Source: Pseudomonas sp. S04 (GTDB taxonomy: Bacteria > Pseudomonadota > Gammaproteobacteria > Pseudomonadales > Pseudomonadaceae). From it: a stretch of 64,000 nt of DNA. Position numbers and translations under genes: made by a program. Position 1 is the first letter of the stretch, and every line of letters starts with the position of its first letter. The notes under the pieces are model-generated. The model had not been told where the DNA came from. It worked only from the letters and a program-made list of their open reading frames with translations, and made no database searches. Shown here one piece after another: positions 1-9,290 of this stretch. The stretch is taken from positions 3,974,001-4,038,000 of the forward strand of contig NZ_CP019427.1 of assembly GCF_009834545.1 (NCBI RefSeq), written 5' to 3'.

Positions 1-105
1 AGCGACTCAATAACCCCTTGGCTTGTGAGGTCGATCCTATGGGGTTACATTAAATAACTCAAATTCATATTTTTCATGCTTTGGATAACCAACTGGAATA
101 CGAAC

Positions 106-996
106 ATGGACCTGGCCAACCTCAATGCTTTTATTGCCATTGCCGAGACCGGCAGCTTCTCCGGGGCCGGTGAACGCCTGCACCTGACCCAGCCGGCCAT
201 CAGCAAACGCATCGCCGGCCTGGAGCAACAGCTCAAGGTGCGCCTGTTTGATCGCCTGGGTCGCGAAGTGGGCCTGACCGAAGCCGGGCGCGCCCTGCTG
301 CCGCGGGCCTACCAGATCCTCAACGTGCTGGATGACACCCGCCGCGCCCTGACCAACCTGACCGGCGAGGTCACCGGTCGCCTGACCCTGGCCACCAGTC
401 ACCACATCGGCCTGCATCGCTTGCCACCCTTATTAAGGGCGTTCACCCGCCAATACCCCGAGGTGGCGCTGGACATCCAGTTCCTCGACTCGGAAGTGGC
501 CTATGAGGAAATTCTTCACGGCCGCGCTGAACTGGCAGTGATTACCCTGGCCCCGGAACCCCACACCCTGGTCAAGGCCACCCCGGTCTGGGACGACCCG
601 CTGGATTTCGTGGTGGCCCCCGAGCATTCGCTGATCAGCAATGGCGCGGTCAGCCTGGCCGACATCGCCCTGCACCCGGCGGTCTTCCCCGGCGGCAACA
701 CCTTCACCCATCACATCGTCCAGCGCCTGTTCGAGGCCCAGGGACTGACGCCGAACATCGCCATGAGCACCAATTACCTGGAAACCATCAAGATGATGGT
801 GTCTATCGGCCTGGCCTGGAGCGTCCTGCCGCGCACCATGCTCGACGACCAGGTGGCGCGCATCCCATTGCCGGGCATACAACTCACTCGCCAGCTAGGC
901 TATATCGTGCACACCGAAAGGACGTTGTCGAATGCCGCGCGGGCCTTCATGGCTTTGCTGGACGCACAGATCGATTTGCCAGGGACTGATGGCTAA
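106..996 (+). CDS. LysR-family transcriptional regulator
   Basis: A 296-residue DNA-binding regulator of LysR type. The winged helix-turn-helix fills residues 1-65 (NAFIAIAETGSFSGAGERL, then TQPAISKRIAGLE), followed by a linker helix and an effector-binding domain from about residue 90 to 290. Length is normal for the family. The frame is open further upstream to an ATG at 76, but the 10 extra residues precede the conserved MDLANLNAFI start, so 106 is preferred. Only about 100 bp of upstream sequence is visible, and a LysR protein usually controls a divergent neighbour, which would lie left of the window. The effector is unknown; the family call is firm, the target is not. Confidence 0.9.
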   Translation: MDLANLNAFIAIAETGSFSGAGERLHLTQPAISKRIAGLEQQLKVRLFDRLGREVGLTEAGRALLPRAYQILNVLDDTRRALTNLTGEVTGRLTLATSHHIGLHRLPPLLRAFTRQYPEVALDIQFLDSEVAYEEILHGRAELAVITLAPEPHTLVKATPVWDDPLDFVVAPEHSLISNGAVSLADIALHPAVFPGGNTFTHHIVQRLFEAQGLTPNIAMSTNYLETIKMMVSIGLAWSVLPRTMLDDQVARIPLPGIQLTRQLGYIVHTERTLSNAARAFMALLDAQIDLPGTDG

Positions 997-1064
997 CTTG
1001 TGCTACTCCTATAGAGCCGCAAAACCCGTGCCTAACGCCCCATTCAGCCCAAGGCCTGCTGCCA

Positions 1065-4000
1065 ATGCCCAAATCTGTTGACCGCCCTCGTCCCCATACG
1101 CCATTGATGCCGCGTATCCAGGCGCTTGACCCCCACACTTCGGAGCAAAGTTGGGAAAGCGCTCCGCAGTTGCTGGCCGCCCTTAATGGCGCGCGCCTGG
1201 GTGCCTGGTATTGGGACATCGAGCGCGGGCTGATCAGTTGGTCGCGGGGCACCCAGGCATTGTTCGGCTTCGACCCCCGCAAACCCTTGCCGGCCGACCT
1301 TGAATACCTCGACCTGCTGCCCGCCGAGGACCGGCCCAAGACCTTGCGTGCGTTCAATGCGGTGATCGCCGGCGCGCCCCTGGAACAAGTGATGCACCAC
1401 CGCATCCGCTGGCCGGATGGCAGCCTGCACTGGCTGGAAATCAGCGGTAGCCTGCTGCCGGACAAACAGGGCCGGCCACGGATGATCGGGGTGATCCGCG
1501 AGATCACCCATCAGCGCCAGCGCGAACAGGCCCTGAGCAGTTCGGAAAAACGCTTCGCCACGCTGTTTCACCTGTGCCCCAACATGGTCTTGCTGACCCG
1601 CCAGGAAGACGGCCTGATCACCGAGGCCAACCAGTATTTCGAGAGCCTGTTCGGCTGGCCGGTACAGGACGCCATTGGTCGTACCACTCTGGAACTGGGG
1701 TTGTGGGTGCACCCCGAGCAGCGGGCCAAGCTGGTCAAGGCGACCAAGGCCAAGGGCGAGCTGGTAAGCATGGAAGTGCAGTTCCGCGCCAGCAATGGGC
1801 AGATCCATGACGGCATCCTCAGCGCGCAGAAGGTCGAACTCGAAGGCCAGCCCTACCTGCTGAGCACCTTTCTCGACACCACCGAACGCAAAATCGCCGA
1901 AGACGCGCTCAAGGACAGCCAGGAGCGCCTGGACCTGGCCCTGGATTCCGCCCAACTGGGCACCTGGGACTGGCACATCCCCAGCGGCATGCTCTATGGT
2001 TCGGCGCGGGCCGCCCAACTGCACGGGCTGGAACCGATCCCATTTCATGAATCCTTCGAGGAGTTTTTCGAAGGGGTTCCCGGCGAAGAGCGCGACAGCA
2101 TGCGCGACGCCTACCGCAGCCTGCGTGAAGGTCCGGCCGGCAACTATCAACTGACTTACCGGGTGCAGTTGGCCGATGGCACATCACGCTACCTGGAAAG
2201 CCGCGCGCGCCTGTACCGCGACGAAGACGGCCAGCCCTTGCGCATGGCCGGGACCTTGCTCGACATCACCGACCAGGTGGAGCGCGAGCAGCGCCTGGTG
2301 GCTTCCGAAGAGAAGTTCGCCACTCTGTTCCAGGTCAGCCCGGACCCGATCTGCGTGACCCGCCAGGACAGCGGCCAGTTCATCGAAATCAACAACAGCT
2401 TCACCCAGACCTTCGGATGGACCGCCGCCGACGTGATCGGCCGCAGCGCCGACGACATCGGCCTGTGGGACGCCTCGGCGCAAAGCCTGCGGCGGATCGA
2501 ACAGGTGATCCGCGAACAGGGCCTGAACAATGTGGCGATCATGGTCCAGCACAAGGACGGCCAGTCCCTGACCTGCGTGATTTCCAGCCGGCAGATCAGC
2601 GTCGGCGAACAACCGTGCATCGTCACCACCCTGCGCGACATAACCCAGCAACAGCGCTCGGAGGCCGCGCTCAAGGCCAGTGAAGAGAAATTCGCCAAGG
2701 CGTTTCACTCCAGCCCCGACGCCATCACCATCACTGAACGCGACACTGGGCGTTACCTGGAGGTCAACGACGGCTTCTGCCGCCTGACCGGCTACCGTGC
2801 CGAGGAAGTGGTCGGCAAAACCGTGTACCAGGTCGGAATCTGGGCCGAAGAAAAGCAGCGCTCGATGCTGCTGGCGGAGCTGCAACTCAAGGGCCGGGTG
2901 CACCACCTGGAAATGCTCGGGCGCAACAAGAGCGGGCAGTTGCTCACCGTCGAGGTTTCGGTGGAACCGATCACCCTCAATGAAACCGACTGCCTGCTAC
3001 TGACCGCGCGGGACGTCAGCCTGCTGAAGAATGCCGAAGCGCAGATCCGTCACCTGGCCTACCACGACTCCCTGACCAACCTGCCCAACCGCGCCCTCCT
3101 GATGGACCGCCTGAGCCAGCAGATCGCCCTGCTCAAGCGCCACAACCTGCGTGGCGCGCTGCTGTTCCTCGACCTCGACCACTTCAAGCACATCAATGAC
3201 TCCCTGGGCCACCCGGTGGGCGATACGGTGCTGAAGATCATCACCGCACGCCTGGAAGCCAGCGTTCGCATGGAAGACACCGTGGCCCGCCTGGGCGGTG
3301 ACGAGTTCGTGGTCCTGCTCAGTGGCCTGGAAGGCTCGCGCAATGAAGTCAGCGATCAGGTGCGGGACCTGGCCGACACCCTGCGCGAGCTGCTGTCGGA
3401 GCCGATGTTCCTCGACGGTCACCGCCTGCAGGTCACGCCCAGTATCGGCGTGGCCTTGATTCCCGACCACGGCTCCACCCCGACCGACCTGCTCAAGCGC
3501 GCGGATATTGCCCTGTATCGGGCCAAGGACTCGGGGCGCAACACCACGCAGATGTACCACAACACCATGCAGAAGGCCGCCAGCGAGCGCTTGCGCATGG
3601 AAACCGACCTGCGCCTGGCCCTGTCACGGGGTGAGTTCCGGGTGCACTACCAACCCCAGGTCGATGCCCGCGGCGAGCGCATCGTCGGCGCCGAAGCGCT
3701 GGTGCGCTGGAACCACCCGCAATTGGGCGCCCAGTCGCCCAACGAGTTCATCAAGGTACTGGAAGACAGCGGTCTGATCCTCGAAGTCGGCACCTGGATC
3801 CTCGATGAAGCCTGCCAGGCCTTCAAGCAACTGATCGCCAGGGGCAAGGTCGATCCGCTGAACTTCAGCCTGTGCGTGAACATCAGCCCGCGACAGTTCC
3901 GCCAGGCCGATTTCGTCGAGCGCATCGAGCGCAGCCTCAGCAGCCACGGCCTGCCCTGCTCGCTGCTGAAACTGGAAATCACCGAAGGCATCGTGATCCA

Positions 4001-4355
4001 GAACCTGGAGGACACCATCAACAAAATGCGCCGCCTGAAAAAACTCGGCGTCAGCTTTGCCATGGACGACTTCGGCACCGGCTACTCATCGCTGACCTAC
4101 CTCAAGCGCCTGCCGGTGGACACCTTGAAAATCGACCAGTCGTTCATCCGCGACGCTACCAGCGACCCCAACGACGCCGAAATCATCCGCGCCATCGTCG
4201 CCATGGCCCGCAGCCTGGGACTGGAAGTCATCGCCGAGGGCGTGGAAACCCCGGAACAGCTTGAGTTTTTGCAGGGCCTGGGCTGTCACTTGTACCAGGG
4301 CTACCTGCATAGCCGGCCGTTGCCGGTGGAGGAGTTTCAGTTGCTGTTGCAATAA
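1065..4355 (+). CDS. PAS(x5)-GGDEF-EAL c-di-GMP signalling protein
   Basis: A 1096-residue sensor of the c-di-GMP network. Five PAS modules can be followed in series (about 33-150, 160-280, 285-410, 415-535, 540-655), several ending in the PAC-like ITxQxxxE. A GGDEF domain (about 665-830) has an intact GGDEF and an RMED sequence five residues before it, the position of the RxxD allosteric inhibition site. An EAL domain (about 845-1090) has GAEALVRWNHP and DDFGTGYSS, so both catalytic cores look intact. No signal peptide or membrane span is seen, so it should be cytosolic. Net activity (cyclase or phosphodiesterase) cannot be told from sequence. Start 1065 is plausible; an in-frame ATG at 1107 is the alternative. 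Confidence 0.92.
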   Translation: MPKSVDRPRPHTPLMPRIQALDPHTSEQSWESAPQLLAALNGARLGAWYWDIERGLISWSRGTQALFGFDPRKPLPADLEYLDLLPAEDRPKTLRAFNAVIAGAPLEQVMHHRIRWPDGSLHWLEISGSLLPDKQGRPRMIGVIREITHQRQREQALSSSEKRFATLFHLCPNMVLLTRQEDGLITEANQYFESLFGWPVQDAIGRTTLELGLWVHPEQRAKLVKATKAKGELVSMEVQFRASNGQIHDGILSAQKVELEGQPYLLSTFLDTTERKIAEDALKDSQERLDLALDSAQLGTWDWHIPSGMLYGSARAAQLHGLEPIPFHESFEEFFEGVPGEERDSMRDAYRSLREGPAGNYQLTYRVQLADGTSRYLESRARLYRDEDGQPLRMAGTLLDITDQVEREQRLVASEEKFATLFQVSPDPICVTRQDSGQFIEINNSFTQTFGWTAADVIGRSADDIGLWDASAQSLRRIEQVIREQGLNNVAIMVQHKDGQSLTCVISSRQISVGEQPCIVTTLRDITQQQRSEAALKASEEKFAKAFHSSPDAITITERDTGRYLEVNDGFCRLTGYRAEEVVGKTVYQVGIWAEEKQRSMLLAELQLKGRVHHLEMLGRNKSGQLLTVEVSVEPITLNETDCLLLTARDVSLLKNAEAQIRHLAYHDSLTNLPNRALLMDRLSQQIALLKRHNLRGALLFLDLDHFKHINDSLGHPVGDTVLKIITARLEASVRMEDTVARLGGDEFVVLLSGLEGSRNEVSDQVRDLADTLRELLSEPMFLDGHRLQVTPSIGVALIPDHGSTPTDLLKRADIALYRAKDSGRNTTQMYHNTMQKAASERLRMETDLRLALSRGEFRVHYQPQVDARGERIVGAEALVRWNHPQLGAQSPNEFIKVLEDSGLILEVGTWILDEACQAFKQLIARGKVDPLNFSLCVNISPRQFRQADFVERIERSLSSHGLPCSLLKLEITEGIVIQNLEDTINKMRRLKKLGVSFAMDDFGTGYSSLTYLKRLPVDTLKIDQSFIRDATSDPNDAEIIRAIVAMARSLGLEVIAEGVETPEQLEFLQGLGCHLYQGYLHSRPLPVEEFQLLLQ

Positions 4356-4482
4356 CCGGTGGCCAGGTCGCACTCGCCGGGTAACGTGGCCCGCGCGGCC
4401 AGAAGCCAGAAGCCATCTACACTCACACCTCATATTTCCCGGCATTGCCTTGCCGCACGCTCCCTCGCCGAGACTCCTTGCC

Positions 4483-5106
4483 GTGCCCAGCATCTATCAG
4501 CTCAAACCTGCGTTTCAGAACTGCTTGCGACCGCTGGTCCGGCGCTTGTTCGCCAACGGCACCACGGCCAATCAGATCACCCTGCTGGCAGGCCTCGGTT
4601 CGGTGTTGGTGGGGGTCGCGATCAGCGCGTTTGCCCAGCACGCCTGGATGTTCGCCCTGATTCCCCTGTGGATGCTGCTGCGCATGGCCCTCAACGCCAT
4701 CGACGGCATGCTCGCCCGCGAGTTCAACCAGCAATCACCGCTGGGGGCCTATCTCAATGAGCTGTGCGACGTGGTCGCCGACTGCGCACTGATCCTGCCC
4801 TTCGCCCTGATCGCCGACGTCAGCCTGCTGCTGGTAATGCTGGTCACCCTGCTTGCGGTGTTCAGCGAATACAGCGGCGTATTGGGCCCGATGATCGGTG
4901 CTTCGCGGCGTTATGACGGGCCGATGGGCAAGAGCGACCGGGCGTTGGTGCTGGGGCTCCTGGCCATGGCTATCGCCCTGGGTTGGGCCAGCGCCCCGTG
5001 GATCAACGGGGTGTTCGCGCTGATCGCGGTCCTGCTGGCCTACACCCTGTTCAACCGGGTCCGCCAGGGTCTCAAGGAAGTCCAGGAAAACGCCCCCTCA
5101 GTCTAA
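4483..5106 (+). CDS. CDP-alcohol phosphatidyltransferase family membrane protein
   Basis: A 207-residue integral membrane protein of the family that transfers a phosphatidyl group from CDP-diacylglycerol to an alcohol. The signature is recognisable as NAIDGMLAR, eight residues, then GAYLNELCD. Compared with the usual DxxDGxxAR...GxxxDxxxD, the first and third aspartates are Asn here, which is odd because they help bind the metal. Several hydrophobic spans follow. The start is taken as GTG 4483 (VPSIYQLK), because upstream codons in this frame overlap the preceding gene and read as noise. It is the first gene of a six-gene run ending with a CdsA-like enzyme. The acceptor alcohol is unknown. 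Confidence 0.85.
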   Translation: MPSIYQLKPAFQNCLRPLVRRLFANGTTANQITLLAGLGSVLVGVAISAFAQHAWMFALIPLWMLLRMALNAIDGMLAREFNQQSPLGAYLNELCDVVADCALILPFALIADVSLLLVMLVTLLAVFSEYSGVLGPMIGASRRYDGPMGKSDRALVLGLLAMAIALGWASAPWINGVFALIAVLLAYTLFNRVRQGLKEVQENAPSV

Positions 5107-5116
5107 GGAAGCTGTC

Positions 5117-6874
5117 ATGCGCCAAGCCCAGCACCAGACATTCACCACCCACGACGGTGTGCAACTGTTCTATCGCTACTGGCCAGGCACCCCGGCCCCC
5201 GGCGAACCGCGCAAAGCCGTGCTGCTGTTCCACCGCGGCCATGAACATTCCGCGCGCATCGCCCATCTGGCAGACGAACTGGACCTGCCTGAAGTGGATT
5301 TTTTTGCCTGGGATTCACGCGGCCATGGGCTGTCCCCGGGCGAACGCGGCGACAGCCCGAGCTTCGCCACCAGCGTGCGTGACGTGCAGACGTTCTGCGA
5401 TCACCTGCAGGCGACCTACCAGATCGCCGAGTCGGACATGGCCGTGATTGCCCAGAGCGTTGGCGCGGTGATAGTCGCCACTTGGGTCCACGACTACGCC
5501 CCACGCATCCGCGCACTGGTGCTGGCGTCGCCGGCGTTCAAAGTAAAGCTCTACGTACCCTTCGCCCGCCAGGGGCTGGCCCTGATGCGGCGGTTTCGCG
5601 GTAACTTCTTCGTCAACAGCTACGTCAAGGCACGCTTTCTCAGCCATGACCCAGAACGGGTGGCCTCCTACGACAGCGACCCGCTGATCACCAAAGCCAT
5701 TTCAGTGAATGTACTGCTCGGCCTGTATGACGCCGCCGAGCGCGTGGTGGCCGATGCCCAGGCGATTCAGGTGCCCACCCAGCTCCTGATCTCTGGTGCC
5801 GACTTCGTGGTGCATCGCCAACCACAGGAGCAGTTCTTCGAGCGCCTGGGCAGCCTGCACAAGGAAAAACACATCCTGCCGGGCTTCTTCCACGACACCC
5901 TCGGCGAAAAGCGTCGCGCTATCGCCGTCGCCAGTGCCCGGCGCTTCATAGTGCAGAACTTCCAGCAACCGCTCGCACGCCCTTCGCTGCTGGCCGCCGA
6001 CCGCCTGGGCCTGACGTGCGCCGAATCGGAAGCCCTGGCCGCGCCCTTGCCGCACAACTCCCTGCGCGACCGCTACTGGCGCATGACCCGCGCCAGTATG
6101 CGTTTGGGCAGTCGACTGTCGAGCGGGGTCAAGCTGGGTTTCGACACCGGTTTCGACTCCGGCAGCACCCTGGACTACGTCTACCGCAACACCCCCACTG
6201 GCACCTCTGCGATCGGGCGGATGATCGACCGCAGTTACCTGGACTCGATCGGCTGGCGCGGCATTCGCCAGCGCAAACTGCATGTCGAGGAACTGCTGCG
6301 CCTGGCGATCGCCCAATTGCGCGAGCAAGGCAGCGCGGTGCGGATCGTCGACATCGCCGCCGGTCACGGACGCTACATTCTCGAAGCCTTGCAGGGGGTT
6401 ACCCCGCTGCCCGAATCAATACTGTTGCGTGACTACAGCGACATCAACGTGCGCGACGGCAGTGCGTTGATCCGCGAGAAGGGCCTGGAAAACATCGCCC
6501 GTTTCATCAAGGCCGATGCCTTCGACCGCTCCGACCTGGCGGCCCTCGACCCGCAACCGACCCTCGCCGTGGTGTCCGGCCTGTATGAACTGTTCGCCGA
6601 CAACCAGATGGTCGGCGGCTCCCTTGCGGGTCTGGCGGACGCGGTGCCCGTCGGCGGTTACCTGGTCTACACCGGCCAACCCTGGCACCCGCAACTGGAA
6701 CTGATTGCCCGCGCCCTGACCAGCCACCGCGAAGGCCAGGCCTGGGTCATGCGCCGCCGCAGCCAGGCAGAAATGGACCAGTTGGTGGAAGCCGCAGGTT
6801 TTCGCAAAATCACCCAGCGGGTCGATGAGTGGGGCATCTTCAGCGTCGCCCTGGCCCAGCGCGTGCAGGCATGA
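5117..6874 (+). CDS. alpha/beta-hydrolase - SAM methyltransferase fusion protein
   Basis: A 585-residue two-domain protein. The N-terminal half (about 10-285) is an alpha/beta hydrolase of the monoacylglycerol-lipase type: FHRGHEHSARI, WDSRGHGLSPGERG and a nucleophile elbow AQSVGA, in which Ser is kept but the first Gly of GxSxG is Ala. The C-terminal half (about 390-585) is a class I methyltransferase with the SAM-binding motif VDIAAGHGRYI. There is no signal peptide. It starts 10 bp after the preceding gene with an AAGGAAGC ribosome site and overlaps the next by 4 bp (ATGA). In context it probably trims or methylates a lipid intermediate; this is inference. Confidence 0.85.
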   Translation: MRQAQHQTFTTHDGVQLFYRYWPGTPAPGEPRKAVLLFHRGHEHSARIAHLADELDLPEVDFFAWDSRGHGLSPGERGDSPSFATSVRDVQTFCDHLQATYQIAESDMAVIAQSVGAVIVATWVHDYAPRIRALVLASPAFKVKLYVPFARQGLALMRRFRGNFFVNSYVKARFLSHDPERVASYDSDPLITKAISVNVLLGLYDAAERVVADAQAIQVPTQLLISGADFVVHRQPQEQFFERLGSLHKEKHILPGFFHDTLGEKRRAIAVASARRFIVQNFQQPLARPSLLAADRLGLTCAESEALAAPLPHNSLRDRYWRMTRASMRLGSRLSSGVKLGFDTGFDSGSTLDYVYRNTPTGTSAIGRMIDRSYLDSIGWRGIRQRKLHVEELLRLAIAQLREQGSAVRIVDIAAGHGRYILEALQGVTPLPESILLRDYSDINVRDGSALIREKGLENIARFIKADAFDRSDLAALDPQPTLAVVSGLYELFADNQMVGGSLAGLADAVPVGGYLVYTGQPWHPQLELIARALTSHREGQAWVMRRRSQAEMDQLVEAAGFRKITQRVDEWGIFSVALAQRVQA

Positions 6875-8214
6875 GCAACGCCATCACCGGGCAGCGTGAA
6901 CCCGGCTTGTTGAAGCCCGCGGTGCTCTGGCTGCTGGTGTTGGCACCGTTGTTTTTTGCCACCTACGGCTTTGCCACCTGGGCCACTACCCAGCGCGGCG
7001 AAGTCGGCAGCCTGGTATTTGGTTGGGAAAACCACATGCCGTTCTGGGCGTGGACCATCGTGCCCTATTGGTCGATCGACCTACTGTATGGCCTGTCGTT
7101 GCTGCTACCCGACACTCGCCAGGAGCTCAAGCGCCATGCGTTGCGCCTGCTGACCGCGCAACTGATCGCGGTCAGTTGTTTTCTGCTGTGGCCATTACGC
7201 TTCACCTTCGAACGGCCCGAACTCGATGGGGTTTTCGGCTGGCTGTTCGAGGTCCTGGCCGGCTTCGACAAACCGTTCAATCAGGCTCCCTCCCTGCACA
7301 TTGCCCTGCTGGTGGTGTTATGGACCTGCTACCAGCGACATTTATCGGGCCTCTGGCGCGGGTTGATGCATGTCTGGTTTGGCCTGATCGGGGTGTCGGT
7401 GCTGACCACCTACCAGCATCACTTCATCGATTTGCCCACGGGCGCCTTGCTCGGCTGGCTGTGTGTCTGGCTGTGGCCGCTGGATCGCCCGAGTCCGCTG
7501 TGCAGTGCCCGGCTGGCCCGCGACAGCCAACGCTGGAAACTCAGCCTGTGCTACCTGGCAGGTGCCGGGATCTTGGGTCTCCTGGCCTGGCGCATCGGTG
7601 GCGGCGGGTTGTGGTTGCTCTGGCCGGCGCTGGCCTTGCTGTTGGTCGCGCTGAATTACGCGGTGCTGGACGCCAATGGTTTTCAAAAGCGCGCCGACGG
7701 GCGCCTGAGCTGGGCCGCACGCTGGTTGTTGGCGCCCTACCTGGCCGCGGCCTGGCTCAACTCACGCGGGTGGACGCGCCACCATCCGCAGCCCGACCTA
7801 GTGCTCGATGGCGTGTGGCTGGGACGGATGCCGACCCACCGGGAACTGCAGGACAGCCCGTTCAAGGCGGTGCTCGACCTGTGTGCCGAGTTGTCGCTGG
7901 ACCCGGGAAACCTGGCCTACCGCTCGCTGCCCGTGCTCGACCTGACCGCCCCCACCACCGCGCAATGCCTGGAAGCCGCGCAGGCCATCGAAGACCTGCG
8001 CCAGCACGGTCCGCTGCTGGTCTGTTGCGCCCTCGGTTATTCACGCAGTGCCACTGCGGTGGCCGCCTGGCTGTTGCGCAGCGGCAGGGCTGCCAACCTC
8101 GATCAAGCGCTCCTGCAACTGCAACGAGCCCGCCCGGGCATCGTCCTGCGCCAGGCCCACCGAGTCGCCCTGACACCCTTGTGCTTGAGCACGGAGCCTG
8201 CCCATGACCACTGA
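6871..8214 (+). CDS. PAP2-like phosphatase / dual-specificity phosphatase fusion
   Basis: A 447-residue protein. The first 330 residues are membrane-embedded and of PAP2 type, with APSLHIALL and YQHHFIDLPTGALLGW carrying the conserved histidines and aspartate. The last 120 residues form a dual-specificity phosphatase domain with the CX5R active site CALGYSRSA. Start ATG 6871 overlaps the stop of the previous gene (ATGA) and is preferred to an upstream ATG at 6829. CX5R enzymes such as mitochondrial PTPMT1 dephosphorylate phosphatidylglycerophosphate, so a role in removing phosphate from the product of the phosphatidyltransferase at 4483 is an attractive inference. Confidence 0.85.
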   Translation: MSNAITGQREPGLLKPAVLWLLVLAPLFFATYGFATWATTQRGEVGSLVFGWENHMPFWAWTIVPYWSIDLLYGLSLLLPDTRQELKRHALRLLTAQLIAVSCFLLWPLRFTFERPELDGVFGWLFEVLAGFDKPFNQAPSLHIALLVVLWTCYQRHLSGLWRGLMHVWFGLIGVSVLTTYQHHFIDLPTGALLGWLCVWLWPLDRPSPLCSARLARDSQRWKLSLCYLAGAGILGLLAWRIGGGGLWLLWPALALLLVALNYAVLDANGFQKRADGRLSWAARWLLAPYLAAAWLNSRGWTRHHPQPDLVLDGVWLGRMPTHRELQDSPFKAVLDLCAELSLDPGNLAYRSLPVLDLTAPTTAQCLEAAQAIEDLRQHGPLLVCCALGYSRSATAVAAWLLRSGRAANLDQALLQLQRARPGIVLRQAHRVALTPLCLSTEPAHDH

Positions 8215-8659
8215 CATGGAACTGCATACGACCGCCAGCCTGCTGCGCCGCGGGGCCTCCCTGGATCAACTGTCCACCGGCCTCGCGCTGGTCGGCGCCT
8301 TGCTGGGCTTGAGCCAGTATCTGTTGGCCAGCCCCGGTGTCTGGGCGGTGCTGTGCAGTGCCGCCCTGCTGGTACTGGGCGTGCTGCAAAAATACTGGGC
8401 CGTGCGGGTCGCGCTCGACGCGGAACTGTTCCAGCGCATAGCCGACGGCAATCAACCCCTGCCCCTGCGTACCGAGGCCCTGGATCACGCCCTCGCCGCC
8501 CTCGGCCTGCAACCTGCCGCGCGGGGTGGTCGCCTGTGGAGCGAACGTACCGGCGGCGCCCTCAACCTGCTTCGGCGCCAGGCCCTGCTGGTGGCGGTGC
8601 AGGTGCTGCTGACACTGGGCTTCATCCTGGCCGGCCCCTGGCTGGCCTTCGCTGAATAA
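8204..8659 (+). CDS. small membrane protein of the lipid operon, function unknown
   Basis: A 151-residue protein with no recognised domain. Two hydrophobic hairpins are visible: one at about residues 25-65 (LALVGALLGLSQYLL, then AVLCSAALLVLGVL) and one near the C-terminus (LLVAVQVLLTLGFILAGPWL). The middle is charged and probably cytosolic. It overlaps the 3' end of the phosphatase gene by 11 bp and lies 9 bp before the acyltransferase gene, so it is surely co-transcribed. It may scaffold or anchor the other enzymes at the membrane, but nothing in the sequence proves this. Confidence 0.75.
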   Translation: MTTDMELHTTASLLRRGASLDQLSTGLALVGALLGLSQYLLASPGVWAVLCSAALLVLGVLQKYWAVRVALDAELFQRIADGNQPLPLRTEALDHALAALGLQPAARGGRLWSERTGGALNLLRRQALLVAVQVLLTLGFILAGPWLAFAE

Positions 8660-8668
8660 GGAACTTTC

Positions 8669-9289
8669 ATGCTCGAACCCTTGGTCGCCACCCTCATCAC
8701 CTCCGCGGCACGCACCATTACCGGCGCCCGTAGCCTGTGGCTCGGTTGCGCGCCGCAAGCGGTGCAGCGCATCTACTTCGCCAACCACAGCAGCCATGGC
8801 GACTTCGTGCTGCTCTGGGCCTCGCTGCCCCCGGCCCTGCGCAAAATGACCCGGCCGGTGGCGGGCGCCGATTACTGGCAAACCACCCCGCTGCGCCGCT
8901 ACATCATCAATCGTGTGTTCAATGGCGTGCTGGTCGACCGTGAGCGCAAGGAACCGACTGACAACCCCTTGCTGCCGATGCTCGAGGCCTTGGCCAACGG
9001 CGACTCACTGATCATCTTCCCCGAGGGCACACGTAACCTCGCGGACGGCCTGCTGCCGTTCAAAAGCGGGATCTATCACTTGGCCAAAGCACACCCCGAG
9101 GTCGAGCTGGTGCCGGTGTGGATCGCCAACCTCAACCGCGTCATGCCCAAGGGCCGGTTCCTGCCGCTGCCCTTGCTATGCACCACCCGTTTTGGCGCGG
9201 CGCTAACCCTCGATATTGATGAAAGCAAAGAACAGTTTCTCCAGCGCAGCCGTGCAGCGCTGCTGGACCTGGCTGAGGAGCCGGCCTGA
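8669..9289 (+). CDS. lysophospholipid (1-acylglycerol-3-phosphate) acyltransferase-like protein
   Basis: A 206-residue PlsC-like acyltransferase. The catalytic HX4D motif appears as NHSSHGD near residue 35, and the substrate-binding motif as FPEGTRN near residue 115. It lacks an obvious N-terminal transmembrane anchor and is shorter than housekeeping PlsC (about 245 residues). An AAGGAA site lies 7 bp before the ATG. By family it should acylate lysophosphatidic acid or a similar lysolipid. Its place directly before a CdsA-like gene suggests the two steps are coupled: phosphatidate formation, then activation with CTP. Confidence 0.86.
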   Translation: MLEPLVATLITSAARTITGARSLWLGCAPQAVQRIYFANHSSHGDFVLLWASLPPALRKMTRPVAGADYWQTTPLRRYIINRVFNGVLVDRERKEPTDNPLLPMLEALANGDSLIIFPEGTRNLADGLLPFKSGIYHLAKAHPEVELVPVWIANLNRVMPKGRFLPLPLLCTTRFGAALTLDIDESKEQFLQRSRAALLDLAEEPA

Positions 9290-9290
9290 C

